64,000 nucleotides of DNA from Hyalella azteca (taxonomy: Eukaryota > Arthropoda > Malacostraca > Amphipoda > Hyalellidae). The stretch lies in assembly GCF_000764305.2 (NCBI RefSeq), contig NW_025937524.1, forward strand, positions 630,916 through 694,915, read 5' to 3'. Below, in pieces: positions 40,901-46,659 of the stretch (the stretch's first letter is position 1; the number at the start of each line of letters is the position of its first letter). Made by a program: the position numbers and the translations under genes. The notes below the pieces were generated by a model, which had not been told where the DNA came from, did no database searches, and saw nothing but the letters and a program-made list of their open reading frames with translations.

Positions 40901-43351
40901 AAAACGACGATGAACCTCACGCAAGATCTCGTCACGCAACGAGCAATATTTATAGCGTCAGCTTATGAAGTTATTCAATACATCGCCGTATATATTATCT
41001 CTGATGACGGCTGGTGCGAACGCTCGTCTATGAGAAACCTGAGGTTGACGATTAATAAGAGACATGCGCTATTATCCGGCAAAAAACATGCATGATCATA
41101 CATTGAACAAGAAGAATTTACTAACGAATCAACAGGATGAATCAACTTACGAATGTCTAATACAATTACGACCCTAAAATTAAACTAAATATAACAGCTT
41201 ATTAGGAATATAAACAGTTGAATAAATCGACAGGCCTGACACTGACCGACTTGAAAGGACTGGCAGGAGGCGCTGTTTGTGCACAGGTCCTTGCAGGGGC
41301 CCGTGATGGAGGACTCAGGCTGCTGCAGTAGAGGCTGCGACGTCTCGGAGAACTCGTAGCTCGTGGTCTTCTCGAAGGCGACTGTGCCGCCGAAACATTG
41401 CTGACCTGTGAGGGTCTTTATCATTACAGGGTCTTTATCTTTACAGGGTGAGGGTCTTTATTTTTACAGGGTCTTTATCTCTAAAGGGTGGAGGTCTTTA
41501 TCTCTACAGGGGTGAGGGTCTTTATCTTTACAGGGGTGAAGGTCTTTATCTTTACAGGGGTGAGGTCTTTATCTCTAAAGGGTGGAAGTCTTTATCTCTA
41601 CAGGGGTGAGGGTCTTTATTTTTACAGGGGTGAGGGTCTTTATCTTTGCTGGGGTGAGGGTCTTTATTTTTACAGGGGTGAGGGTCTTTATCTTTACTGG
41701 GGTGAGGGTCTTTATCTTTGCTGGGGTGAGGATCTTTATCTTTACAGGGGTGAGGGTGTTTATCTCTACTGGGGTGAGGGTCTTTATCTTTGCTGGGGTG
41801 AGGATCTTTATCTTTACAGGGGTGAGGGTGTTTATCTCTACAGGGGTGAGGGTCTTAATCTTTAAAGGGGTATTTATATTGGGTATGGCAAGAATAATGA
41901 ACTGAAAATGTTGCTGCTGTCTTATGAGAGGTTTTTCTTTTTCCTTTTGAATACCAGCCCAAACATCAGAGCAGAACTTGATAGAAGTATGATAAACTGC
42001 GTTCTAATGTAGACTCAGCGTGCGTGGGCTTAAGTATGAAATGATACTAAATGTTGACAATGAGAGAAAAATTTTCCCATCAGACTGCCTTTCGCAGCAA
42101 GCCGCTAACATGAAACGCATTTGAAATTAATCTACAAACTTCACGACAGAATTGCCACTGAAATGCTGACATTTCTGTGGCACCGTCAACTATGCATCGT
42201 GCCTTCATGACAACAACGCAAATCTCTAGGCAGTCTTCCATTTCGATAACGCAGCTGCATTGAACTACCATCTGTTCTTATCGTTCATTCGTATATTGCT
42301 GCGCCAGTCTTACCCATTACATTAACGCAGCTGCTTTAAACTACCATCTCTTCTTTTCGTTCATTCGTATATTGCTGCGCCAGTCTTACCCATTACATTA
42401 ACGCAAGTGCTTTGAACTACCATCTGTTCTTATCGTTCATTCGTATATTGCTGCGCCAGTCTTACCCATTACATTAACGCAAATGCTTTGAACTACCATC
42501 TCTTCTTATCGCTCATTCGTTTATTGCTGCGCCAGTCTTACCGTACGCTCGAGGAAGCACTGTCAGAAGCCACAGCCACGAGACGATTGTAGCTCCCCGC
42601 ACCTGAAACAAAGAATATTTATTATATATTATGTATTGCAGTTCATATTAAAAAATAACACATCACGCATGCATGTTTGAACCGATTAATAAATTAAATA
42701 TCATGACAAATTCCCATAACAACTAACAAATTCACAATTACTTGGTCACAGCCCTCTAAATTAAGGTCTAGAATGGTACAGGGTAAACCAGAATTAACTG
42801 ACCCTTTTAATTTGTTAATAAATAAAAAACTAAGAACGTTATGAAGTTGAAACTTCTTTTATTTAAAAGAAGAACATTTTTATGGTAATATTGTATCCTA
42901 GTTTTTAGGATACAATAACTAACTAGGATACAATATTACATACAATATTTTAACTAATACATATTATTAATACATAATAAATATTTTAACTAATACAATA
43001 ATAAAATATTGTAATAGGATACAATATTTTAACTAGGATACAATATTACCATAAAAATGTTCTTTTTTAAATAAAACAAGTTTCAACTTCATGACGTTGT
43101 TAGTTTTTTATTTATTAACAAATTAAAAGGGTCAGTTAATTCTGGTTCACCCTGTATTTAATAATTCCATGTTCGTTCGTCAGTAAAGAGAATATACCTG
43201 CAAGTGAAATAATCCACCCGCCCCAAGTGACATGTAAATAGAAGGATGCTCTGCTATGTGCCACCTTCTCGTCCGTATCAAGGCTACCGAGACCGCGGAA
43301 TTCCAGCCTGGCCTGAATTACCGGCGCTCGTCCGTGAACACGCATCCGCAT
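10737..43351 (-). CDS. PAN/apple-ZP transmembrane protein, 33 traced exons (gene span)
   Basis: Exons were joined by AG acceptors, GT donors and matching codon phase; all joins agree except where two exons are missing. Order: signal peptide, PAN1-6, Gly/Pro linker, PAN7-9, Gly/Ser linker, PAN10-12, ZP domain with eight cysteines, RRRKR furin-type site, acidic/Pro/Ser stretch, one membrane helix, short tail. The traced coding sequence is about 5.4 kb (about 1,790 residues) without the two lost half-exons. Known family: insect ZP proteins with PAN domains (NompA, Trynity, Neyo, Nyobe) are apical proteins that link epithelia or sensory dendrites to cuticle; ZP domains polymerise after furin cleavage. 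I infer a similar apical matrix role. Twelve PANs is more than the five I recall for NompA, so no symbol is given. Confidence 0.88.
11277..11328 (-). CDS. PAN-ZP small exon before the membrane helix
   Basis: Encodes LTVGEDAFTSLHDLPRH between ttgcag and A/gtgagt, phase 0 to 1. Short, but both sites are strong and phases fit the neighbours. Confidence 0.7.
11660..11970. repeat. 22-24-bp G-rich array
   Basis: Units of GGGTGCAGGGCAGGATAGGG in the intron after the exon ending at 12006. Long Pro-rich open frames across it are artefacts. A 34-bp triplication (ATCGATGCTGTTATAATAAT) lies at 11150-11240. Confidence 0.9.
12006..12288 (-). CDS. PAN-ZP exon: Pro/Ser/acidic juxtamembrane stretch
   Basis: Encodes about 94 residues including VGPPRVGDHTRPQSTSP and LTDPEDLLLPRDIPVSLS. 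No cysteine, likely disordered stalk between furin site and membrane. Phase 2 to 0, donor TCG/gtgagt. Confidence 0.75.
13095..13277. mobile_element. Near-perfect 183-bp palindrome
   Basis: Two arms of about 90 bp with one or two differences and almost no loop, centred near 13186 (GAATAATTC). It carries GGACTCCGAAACGTTTTC. Likely a foldback or MITE-type element in the intron before the 13.8-12.3 kb splice. Confidence 0.75.
13582..13808 (-). CDS. PAN-ZP exon: last ZP Cys, furin site, poly-Gln/His
   Basis: Encodes VNCGSGVASYGRRRKRSAT. NC is ZP cysteine 8 and RRRKR/S is a furin-type consensus cleavage site, where ZP proteins are cut. A Gln/His run and an acidic stretch follow. A donor at AG/gttttt (phase 2) matches the next exon; if unused, the frame reads to a stop about 15 codons on. 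The +5 base of that donor is weak. Confidence 0.85.
14020..14170 (-). CDS. PAN-ZP exon: end of ZP-C
   Basis: Encodes GCPRYREIFPEL, LFANFKAFRFPS and VRFCQDKCLP, supplying ZP cysteines 5 to 7. Phase 2 to 0; donor CCG/gtgaga. Confidence 0.93.
14437..14667 (-). CDS. PAN-ZP exon: ZP-C subdomain
   Basis: Encodes VRMRIYRATGNEANNVDLG, LLTLRIEME and SIFARMLEARTDHGETLML, the ZP-C region with VDLGE. Phase 2 to 2, donor GG/gtgagt. A copy of its acceptor and first bases lies about 86 bp upstream. Confidence 0.93.
14640..14770. repeat. Duplicated ZP-C acceptor and exon start
   Basis: About 40 bp (minus GTGTGGCAGCGGTGTTTTCC and on) occur at the true exon start and again 86 bp upstream. A 16-bp array (GCCATCAGAGCATCAT) follows to 14870. 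Confidence 0.9.
15144..15348. mobile_element. GC-rich inverted-repeat element
   Basis: Ends match over about 33 bp (AATTTACGGCCGCACCCGCG and inverse with few changes). The core is A-rich and includes repeats of AAACCTAGAAAA type. An imperfect 21-bp direct repeat (GTCTGGCCAACTATTGTCAC and GTCCGGCCAACCGTTGTCAT) flanks it. Confidence 0.6.
15735..15822 (-). mobile_element. tRNA-derived SINE head
   Basis: Minus strand has box A-like GGCCCAGTGGTTA and box B GGTTCGATCCC at tRNA spacing, but no acceptor stem or CCA-compatible end. A second, weaker pair (CCGGGCGGTTAAGCGC, GAGTTCGAGACC) lies at 15648-15712. Confidence 0.55.
16846..16986. repeat. 15-bp array
   Basis: Nine to ten units of GCATGCACGCGACAC inside the intron between ZP exons (14668-17469). 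Apart from this, the palindromic GC-rich element and SINE heads, that intron shows nothing. Confidence 0.9.
17470..17672 (-). CDS. PAN-ZP exon: ZP central part
   Basis: Encodes GVYVNTVVVQQHPLIMQ, then RTVRVECSFEAG (ZP Cys 4) and a linker ending GGIDI. Two acceptors 36 bases apart (exon start 17672 or 17636) both follow a cag and both stay in frame, because acceptor and exon start are duplicated. The shorter form fits the ZP family better. Ends phase 2. Confidence 0.9.
17755..17890. repeat. 18-bp array copied from the ZP exon/donor
   Basis: Units of GTGGAGCAGGTGGATGTG on the minus strand, starting at the real end of the ZP-N exon; frame stays open. Confidence 0.9.
17879..18051 (-). CDS. PAN-ZP exon: ZP-N subdomain
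   Basis: Encodes VRVDCTPSDMLVTFTFGV, DGRIYASGNAPACFEMG and LRLPIGSVCGTVEQ. These supply ZP cysteines 1 to 3 in classic spacing, with the FDGRIYA motif of arthropod ZP domains. Phase 1 to 0. The donor region is copied in an 18-bp in-frame array. Confidence 0.93.
18321..18599. repeat. 64-bp array bordering the N gap
   Basis: Four to five units containing TCTCATCTACCACAACAGTT. Not related to a known exon edge. Confidence 0.88.
18600..19022. other. Assembly gap (423 N)
   Basis: Separates two unrelated arrays in the intron between PAN12 and the ZP domain. The flanking exons are phase-compatible, so no coding exon is required inside it. Confidence 0.95.
19023..19457. repeat. 21-bp array bordering the N gap
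   Basis: Units of GCACTTGCCATGAGCAGCAG, open in several frames on both strands. Intronic by the gene model. Confidence 0.9.
19683..19797 (-). CDS. PAN-ZP exon: PAN12 second half
   Basis: Encodes SFRRECSLSADHTTTVGG, LLVDRDFFYSERSTCRT. Acceptor ccatcag keeps phase 0; ends phase 1 and joins directly to the ZP start in frame. Confidence 0.87.
19890..20500. repeat. 49-bp array copied from the PAN12 exon/donor
   Basis: About 12 units of minus-strand CACAGCTACAACTACCAG/gt followed by GCTGGTCTAGC. The first unit is the true exon end. Confidence 0.92.
20462..20607 (-). CDS. PAN-ZP exon: PAN12 first half
   Basis: Encodes PPNCEYSDLEGRFLPYFDR and ECQRYCDGERDFSCHSYNY, ending Gln in phase 0. Exon end and donor (TACCAG/gtgctgg) form the unit of the array at 19890-20461. 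Confidence 0.9.
21040..21569. repeat. 39-bp array next to the single N
   Basis: About 13 units of GTACAAGCGTCGTACATCAT. On the minus strand each unit ends CTTCCCTG/gtgacg, a donor-like site, so it may mark the edge of the missing PAN11 exon. Confidence 0.85.
21571..21775. repeat. 46-bp array copied from the PAN11 exon/donor
   Basis: Four copies of minus-strand GGCTGTTGACCTGCCCT then CAG/gttagtag. Confidence 0.92.
21730..21868 (-). CDS. PAN-ZP exon: PAN11 first half
   Basis: Encodes RTCGKAWTYVRVPGYDLEL and LCQALCLQAVDLPCR. Phase 1 to 2. Its partner (phase 2 to 1) is missing; the intron contains the single N at 21570. Exon end and donor repeat in a 46-bp array. Confidence 0.9.
21890..22260. 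repeat. 41-bp array, intronic
   Basis: About nine units of AAATTAGCAGCACAAGAAGA on the acceptor side of the PAN11 exon; no exon bases in the unit. Confidence 0.88.
22555..22694. repeat. 45-bp array copied from the PAN10 exon/donor
   Basis: Three copies of minus-strand TACGAGAAGGTCTGCATACC then TG/gtgagt. Confidence 0.92.
22664..22875 (-). CDS. PAN-ZP exon: PAN10 second half
   Basis: Encodes TIDCLRECDRRSGACAAMS, QRCFALDRSAAATG and SYYEKVCIP. Acceptor gagcag gives the one base needed for phase 2 to 1. Exon end and donor recur in a 45-bp array. Confidence 0.87.
23234..23331. repeat. Nested hairpin
   Basis: Outer arms AGCGCATTTTCTCAT and inverse; inner arms TGTCCGTCCGTCCGTGA and inverse. Confidence 0.75.
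23585..23657 (-). CDS. PAN-ZP exon: PAN10 first half
   Basis: A 73-base exon encoding SLLDCRFSLTYDKIMGVD and FRGAR. Phase 1 to 2, donor AG/gttagg. Layout matches PAN8 first half. Confidence 0.82.
24166..24471 (-). CDS. PAN-ZP exon: Gly/Ser/Phe-rich linker
   Basis: About 101 residues of repeating GGSFGGSG with a few GTGG and GSSG variants, no cysteine. Symmetric phase 1 to 1 exon; acceptor ttcacag, donor GTTG/gtgagt. It sits between PAN9 and PAN10, as the Gly/Pro linker sits between PAN6 and PAN7. An elastic-linker role is inferred. Confidence 0.85.
24880..25165. repeat. About 45-bp array in a PAN9-linker intron
   Basis: Units of GGTAGAGAGCTCTACTAGTG. Open frames through it are low complexity. 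The rest of 24480-25770 is AT-rich with nothing recognised. Confidence 0.8.
25774..25893. repeat. 19-bp array next to the single N
   Basis: Units of ACCAGCTGGTGGGTACAGT. Unrelated to the array on the other side of the N at 25894; it may derive from the missing PAN9 exon's surroundings. Confidence 0.8.
25895..26017. repeat. 22-bp array copied from the PAN9 exon/donor
   Basis: Five units of CTTCCTCAGTCAGGTGTGTG on the minus strand, the first being the real junction. Confidence 0.9.
26008..26159 (-). CDS. PAN-ZP exon: PAN9 first half
   Basis: Encodes ATGCSYINNQRDRFLIYV and LACQRACDLETSFNCRAYS, ending FLSQ in phase 0. Its second half (needed as phase 0 to 1) is not found before the next exon; the intron contains the single N at 25894. 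The exon end and donor (CTCAGTCAG/gtgagt) are the unit of the array to 25895. Confidence 0.9.
26452..26624 (-). CDS. PAN-ZP exon: PAN8 second half
   Basis: Encodes DDCMDRCLSERRFECRSVS, TKTCRMSEHDRYS and DYMENQCTR. Phase 2 to 1, donor C/gtgagc. Confidence 0.9.
26966..27053 (-). CDS. PAN-ZP exon: PAN8 first half
   Basis: Encodes GGCGLMWTFERVPNFELRG and VHTLDRI. Short exon, phase 1 to 2, donor CAG/gtggga. The WTFERVP stretch matches WAFERVP of PAN2. Confidence 0.87.
27545..27682. repeat. 17-bp array copied from the PAN7 end/donor
   Basis: Units of CTCAGCAGTGAGTTGGC on the minus strand, about seven copies; the first is the real exon end and donor. Confidence 0.88.
27671..27841 (-). CDS. PAN-ZP exon: PAN7 second half
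   Basis: Encodes ITSECLRRCSNELECVAVN, RYECNGLATAASS and DHYEGLCLS. Phase 1 to 1; donor AGCA/gtgagt is repeated in a 17-bp array. Confidence 0.88.
28070..28275. repeat. 42-bp array copied from the PAN7 exon/donor junction
   Basis: Five units of TTCCTACTCTACTCCTCCCG then CAGCCCAG/gtaag on the minus strand. Period 42, so the frame stays open. Confidence 0.92.
28241..28339 (-). CDS. PAN-ZP exon: PAN7 first half
   Basis: Encodes NRCRLGRLTYVKVTGYQLD and FLLYSSRSP. Phase 1 to 1, donor CCCAG/gtaaga. A 42-bp array downstream repeats the last 14 codons and the donor in frame. Confidence 0.87.
28570..30300. other. Intron without recognised genes
   Basis: Between the Gly/Pro exon and PAN7. Two 92-bp direct copies (GTGGCAGAACAGAGTGAGAG) lie at 28400-28570; the rest shows no motif on either strand. 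Confidence 0.7.
30358..30963 (-). CDS. PAN-ZP exon: PAN6 end plus long Gly/Pro linker
   Basis: Opens with ISNAIENRPGTNYFERSC, closing PAN6, then continues for about 180 residues of PGGG repeats (PGGGTPGGGTSGGG, later RPGGGRPGGG), ending in a Gly/Ser/Tyr segment (SGGGIGGSYGVGIGGYG). A 606-base exon, phase 1 to 1, donor CCAG/gtgggt. It resembles flexible or elastic matrix linkers; function is inferred. Confidence 0.88.
31095..31700. repeat. 41-bp array upstream of the Gly/Pro exon
   Basis: About 15 units of AATCGGGCAGCAAACTAACG on the acceptor side of exon 30963; no exon bases. Confidence 0.88.
32338..32523 (-). CDS. PAN-ZP exon: PAN6 first part
   Basis: Encodes QACPYVETPNAYPRY, CERQCSDYSAFTCRSFAFF and QCFISGDDK. 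It covers most of PAN6; the intron comes after GDDK. Phase 1 to 1. Confidence 0.9.
32760..32890. repeat. 54-bp repeat of the PAN5 end/donor
   Basis: Minus strand repeats TACTTGGAGAACCA and CGAGGTGGGTG in two extra copies downstream of the exon ending at 32861. Confidence 0.85.
32861..33020 (-). CDS. PAN-ZP exon: PAN5 second half
   Basis: Encodes ACLMERSFNCRSAEYDTAT, LECRLSRSDRR and MEYLENQCAR. Phase 0 to 1. The last codons and donor occur twice more just downstream in a roughly 54-bp array. Confidence 0.9.
33810..34096. repeat. 67-bp array copied from the PAN5 exon/donor junction
   Basis: Five copies, including the true one, of minus-strand TGCATCGAGGTGACTCACTT with period 67-68. Confidence 0.88.
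34092..34213 (-). CDS. PAN-ZP exon: PAN5 first half
   Basis: Encodes SCKRRAWQFERVIGRELRG and VEARRDCIE. Phase 1 to 0. The exon end and donor (TGCATCGAG/gtgactcac) are copied in the array at 33810-34091. Confidence 0.9.
34325..34487 (-). CDS. PAN-ZP exon: PAN4 second half
   Basis: Encodes NCAEACLMDGSECPAFSVD, CSKLDRNSQGRVN and NYFEKSCVR. Phase 0 to 1. Upstream, on its acceptor side, lies a 15-bp based array (34590-34830). Confidence 0.9.
34590..34830. repeat. 15/30-bp array
   Basis: Units of GGGTCATCAAGCGGGTCATC on the acceptor side of PAN4's second exon. Confidence 0.88.
35095..35210 (-). CDS. PAN-ZP exon: PAN4 first half
   Basis: Encodes QCEREGGTIIYEKSTSIVL, close in form to the start of PAN1, then ALQDAARAITE. 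Phase 1 to 0, donor GAG/gtgcgt. Confidence 0.88.
35748..35842 (-). CDS. PAN-ZP exon: PAN3 second half
   Basis: Encodes CYLSGDDSISLNNTRY and ITGEKMCTV, the CxLSGDD form of the PAN second half. Phase 2 to 1; donor A/gtgagt. Confidence 0.9.
36264..36420 (-). CDS. PAN-ZP exon: PAN3 first half
   Basis: Encodes LPDCRYEVMNDV, CEDSCDKSRSFYCRSYSF and AAATNR. Phase 1 to 2 with donor AACAG/gtgtgt. The Cys pattern matches the other modules. Confidence 0.9.
36660..37850 (+). pseudogene. Decayed CR1/Jockey-type LINE ORF2 fragment
   Basis: Broken frames read KAKEIYRNAVNNFEKNIAKN, then RFFSSVFTDENLNSIPAIEE, PDGFHPRFLKILA, NWKKAQVTPLFKK and after an insertion DRIVDHLTVNHLLSDCQHGF. These are the linker and reverse transcriptase motifs of non-LTR elements. 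Several frameshifts and stops. It lies inside a region of the 38 kb splice-array repeat. Confidence 0.85.
37346..37702 (+). mobile_element. 5'-truncated retroelement end nested in the LINE
   Basis: Flanked by an 11-bp direct repeat TGTGAGGGATA (37335-37345 and 37703-37713) and ending in an A-rich tail. It encodes CEPHTCRCGKRMDARGLHGL and CKYSAGRHPRHSALNYVIRR, a Cys/His motif seen at the end of some invertebrate retroelement ORFs. Target-primed insertion is inferred. Confidence 0.8.
37990..38433. repeat. 24-bp array copied from the PAN2 exon/donor junction
   Basis: About 17 units of GTCAGAGGTGAGTCGTATTA plus GTGG (minus strand). The unit equals the last bases of the exon ending at 38427 plus its donor. 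Diverged copies of the same unit lie at 36530-36620 on the other side of the LINE. Confidence 0.92.
38220..38257. other. Nextera mate-pair junction adapter left in the assembly
   Basis: CTGTCTCTTATACACATCT followed at once by its reverse complement, an exact 38-base junction adapter, preceded by an N at 38219. It interrupts the 24-bp array and creates the artefact peptide SYTHLDVYKRQ in translation. Confidence 0.98.
38427..38554 (-). CDS. PAN-ZP exon: PAN2 second half
   Basis: Encodes SAEYDTARRVCRLSQDD and GVDYLENQCVR. Phase 2 to 1. The last bases and donor (GTCAGAG/gtgagtcg) are the unit of the 24-bp array directly downstream. Confidence 0.9.
38861..39017 (-). CDS. PAN-ZP exon: PAN2 first half
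   Basis: Encodes VNYEALCGSDRLWAFERV and ACIELCLTEQDFTCR. The Cys-x3-Cys helix and Phe-x-Cys-Arg motif are typical of PAN. Phase 1 to 2; donor CG/gtaagc. Confidence 0.9.
39692..39802 (-). CDS. PAN-ZP exon: PAN1 second half
   Basis: Encodes YQQDACVSFDRTSVG, then YNYFEKICLRG, closing the PAN1 disulphide set. The aromatic-Phe-Glu-Lys-x-Cys ending recurs in the other modules. Phase 1 to 1; donor GTG/gtaagt. Confidence 0.9.
39810..40035. repeat. Direct duplication near PAN1 second half
   Basis: About 75 bp (ATTACGTGACATCAACAGGA and on) repeated 134 bp apart on the acceptor side of exon 39802. The rest of 40040-41200 shows nothing. Confidence 0.8.
41247..41405 (-). CDS. PAN-ZP exon: PAN1 first half
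   Basis: Starts GQQCFGGTVAFEK and includes CKDLCTNSASCQSF, the helix and first core cysteines of an apple/PAN fold. Two bases complete the Gly codon of the signal exon. Ends phase 1. Residues about 31-83. Confidence 0.88.
41415..41880. repeat. 23-24-bp array abutting the PAN1 acceptor
   Basis: About 18 units of GGGTGAGGGTCTTTATCTTT. On the minus strand the last unit runs into the acceptor ccctcacag. Confidence 0.88.
42250..42541. repeat. 80-bp array starting at the signal-exon donor
   Basis: Four copies of minus-strand GTAAGACTGGCGCAGCAATA; the first is the true donor, and exon bases are not repeated. Confidence 0.85.
42542..42602 (-). CDS. PAN-ZP exon: signal peptide core
   Basis: Encodes VRGATIVSWLWLLTVLPRAY plus a split Gly. 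A hydrophobic run and Ala-Tyr-Gly before Gln-Gln form a good signal peptidase site. Acceptor tttcag, donor G/gtaaga, phase 0 to 1. There is no in-frame ATG in the exon, so the start lies upstream. Confidence 0.8.
42779..43154. mobile_element. MITE with long inverted repeats
   Basis: TA duplication flanks CAGGGTAAACCAGAATTAA and its inverse; the arms are about 150 bp and the centre is AT-rich with repeated GGATACAATATT. Tc1/mariner-type MITE by ends and target. It lies between the candidate first exon and the signal exon. Confidence 0.8.
43322..43351 (-). CDS. PAN-ZP candidate first coding exon
   Basis: An ATG in a GC-rich block opens MRMRVHGRAP and reaches a donor (CCG/gtaatt) in phase 0, which matches the next exon. 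The basic n-region suits the hydrophobic stretch that follows. It lies only 720 bases upstream of the signal exon. A rival first exon is at 53271-53313. The ATG is not otherwise proven. Confidence 0.45.
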
Positions 43352-43564
43352 CGGCGGCGGCAGGCGTCGCCGCGGGGCCGGTGTCGTGTTTTGCAACGCC
43401 TCTGGCCGAGAACATAGAATACAATAGAAGTGTCGGCGTTGAAGAAATAGGCCCATGGCCTGTTGCCGATTCTTGAACTTTTCGTGACTTGATTCACAAG
43501 GGATCCGGCCTTTGGAACCCGATCTTTCTATAGCTGACGATTGATTGAGATAGCTGCTGGACTT

Positions 43565-43810
43565 ATTGCCTGGTCCGAGAACAAGTCACGCTGACATCCA
43601 TTTCTTTGCCGAGAACGTGTCACGCTGACATTCATTTCTTAGCCGAGAACGTGTCACGCTGACATTCATTTCTTAGCAGAGAACGTGTCACGCTGACATT
43701 CATTTCTTAGCCGAGAACGTGTCACGCTGACATTCATTTCTTAGCAGAGAACGTGTCACGCTGACATTCATTTCTTAGCAGAGAACGTGTCACGCTGACA
43801 TTCATCTCTT
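43565..43810. repeat. 33-bp array
   Basis: About eight units of GAGAACGTGTCACGCTGACA. Confidence 0.9.
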
Positions 43811-44264
43811 CAAGACCATCAACTTCTCGCGACCTGAAGCGCAGCCATGACGGCTGATGCAACTCGCTTTGCAGGCCGCCGCGGAAAATAGCTAGCGGCG
43901 TGAACTCTATTGACGAAGCTTCTATATTCTTCGATTGTAATACGGATAGAACTTACATTGCTTCACTTATGCATGCAAGTGCGCGGCGTGCAAAAGGAAA
44001 GAAAATGAGAGACAGTATCAAATTATTGGACATAAATGACATAAATTCTACTCTGAGGGCTTTTTGGGCCGGGTGAATTTAAATCTTGTAAATTGAAGCT
44101 TTACCTACTTTATCACAATATATTTAAAATAAAAATATCATTATAGATTTAAAATATCACAATATTGGGATCGCGCTTTAAGTGCCCCATAAATTCGTCA
44201 ACTGAGTAAAACAGATATAATAGATTACAAATATAAACACGATACACGCGCGCTACACCACCAA

Positions 44265-44895
44265 CGCGATGGCCAAGAGGAAGGACGGAGTTGCAGGAGC
44301 AACACGTGCTTGCCTGCGCAGTACAACCAACGCGATGGTCAAGAGGAAGGCGGGAGTTGCAGGAGCAACACGTGCTCGCCTGCGCGGTACAACCAACGCG
44401 ATGGCCAAGAGGAAGGCGGGAGTTGCAGGAGCAACACGTGCTTGCCTGCGCAGTACAACCAACGCGATGGTCAAGAGGAAGGCGGGAGTTGCAGGATCAA
44501 CACGTGCTTGCCTGCGCAGTACAACCAACGCGATGGTCAAGAGGAAGGCAAGCTTATGACACACGTCGGCGTTGCTGACCTTGGCCGCTACTGAGCCGCT
44601 TCCGATGCGGTCGCGCGTCCGCTCTTGTGTTCATTACGAAATATGTACAAAAAGTCACCACCTCCCCGTCATCTGCATCCCACCGCCACCTTCTTGCCGC
44701 CACCAGCATCTTGCCGTCACTTTCTTGCCGCCAACGTAACTTCGGCGCGCCTATTGCAATGCGATGGCCAAGAGGAAGGAATATTTATTTGAAGGGAAGG
44801 ATGGCCAAGAGGAAGGAATATTTATTTGAAGGAAGGATGGCCAAGAGGAAGGAATATTTATTTGAAGGGAAGGATGGCCAAGAGGAAGGCACTGG
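44265..44895. repeat. 66-bp and 37-bp arrays sharing one core
   Basis: Five units of period 66 (44268-44545), then four of about 37 bp (44764-44890). Both carry ATGGCCAAGAGGAAGG (or ATGGTCAAG) but differ elsewhere. Confidence 0.85.
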
Positions 44896-45179
44896 AATAT
44901 TTTTATGGTAGTGACATTACGAAAGACGCAAGCAACAAGTTTACTTTAATCAGTAGCGTTCAAAATTTGTATTCGGTACAATTGTATTCAAGTTTATTGA
45001 GCCGACCTCGGGTAACTTTCATATATCACGCCGTCAATGATGCGTTAATTCAGTTTAATTAAAAACTCTTCGGGTCTCGGACTTGAGAGAAGTCTATGTA
45101 AATTGTCATCAGATATTTGTGAAATATTTTGAAAGATATGGGGAATTTTTGAATCGCTGAATCAGCAACTGACCGCTCT

Positions 45180-45610
45180 GCTGTGGTTGATAGGCCTTAG
45201 GTGCAACGTAGCGAACACGCTCTGTCTGACTGACTGGGAGGCTATACATATATATGTCTCGAGGATTAGGATATGGCTAGGCCGGGAGGCTGTAGCTCCA
45301 TGCTAAGCTGGGAGGCTATACATGTCTCGAGGATTAGGTTATGGCTAGGCCGGGAGGCTGTATCTCCATGCTAAGCTGGGAGGCTATACATGTCTCGAGG
45401 ACTATTCTATGGCTATGGGCTGGGGGGCTGTATCTCGATCGCTAAGCTGGGAGGCTATGTCTCGAGGACTAGGCTATGGTTAAGCCGGGGGACTGCATGC
45501 ATGTCGATGGCTAAGCTGGAGGCCTTGTCTCGAGAAACAGGCTATGGCTAGGCCGGGGTGGAAGGGGCTGTATCTCGATGGCTAAGCAGGGAGGCCATGT
45601 CTCGAGGACT
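45180..45610. repeat. About 65-bp array
   Basis: Degenerate units of GCTAAGCTGGGAGGCTATAC and GGATTAGGCTATGGCTAGGC. Nothing coding to 46600. Confidence 0.8.
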
Positions 45611-46659
45611 CGAACACCGACCGAATATAGTGTGAAAAAAGTACCAATTCTAACTTTTCCGAGAAATTCACTGTCTGAGAAAACACAGCCGTAATATTTA
45701 CAATGTTGTAACTACATGAATAATAATAGTGAGAGACAAGAATAGTGCTGGAACGTGCAACACAATTACAGTTGAGCATAGCGGCTTCTTGCATCTGCAA
45801 CTGAATACGTCGCCTGCTAATGTATGAATTTTGAATAAAATATCACCATAGATTTAAAATTTTCAATCGCCCAGGTATGGCTGGTGAGTGAGACTTGAGC
45901 GCCTTAAGTTGCCAAAGATTGGTACGTGGCCACCGCTATGGCACTCAGTCACACTATAAGTAGAGCTGAAAACTCGATAGCATTATATAATCAAAAGCAT
46001 TAAATTTTAAATTAAAAATCTCTCTTATTATTCGCAATCTTATGGAGAATATTAGTGGGATTATAATATACGCTTATAAACGACGCCTAATCTCTTAATA
46101 TATATGTAATGAATGCATCAGAAGAATCGTGAGGCGATAATAAGTTAGACTAAATTAAAATCTGAATAATACATATTGTTTATTTGAGTTACAGGCCCCA
46201 TGCATCTATGATAAATATTTAACTATTCCACCTCAATTTGTACTTGCCGCTCATACAACGACAGGTACGAACAATAGAGCTAACCCCTAACTACTTTTTA
46301 GATTCCAGGAAGAGCTTTATACGCGCGACACCGCAACAACTTCTATAACGCGATAAATCCTAACGTCCCTGACTGTAACGCAGTGCGTTATTTGCCTGGC
46401 CTTAATGCCTTATAGTACTCACATGTCGAAAAAATTATCACGACGTCAACTGAAAATTAGGACTATTAATTACGCGCTGTAGTTGAAGTGATTTCTTGAA
46501 TTGATGATTCATGTGCACTTTATGATGTTGTTTACATGCGCCACTGGCTTCTTGAGTGCCTCGAGCAGCAGTTGCAAGGCAAGGAGACCTTCACTCAGAG
46601 CTCAATAAACTTACCAATGTGCATTTGAGACAACACGCGTCGTGGGAGCGCACATGGGT

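Noticed and set aside
10737..43351. Naming the gene nompA
   Set aside because: PAN number, linkers and tail differ, and other PAN-ZP genes exist; orthology needs a phylogeny.
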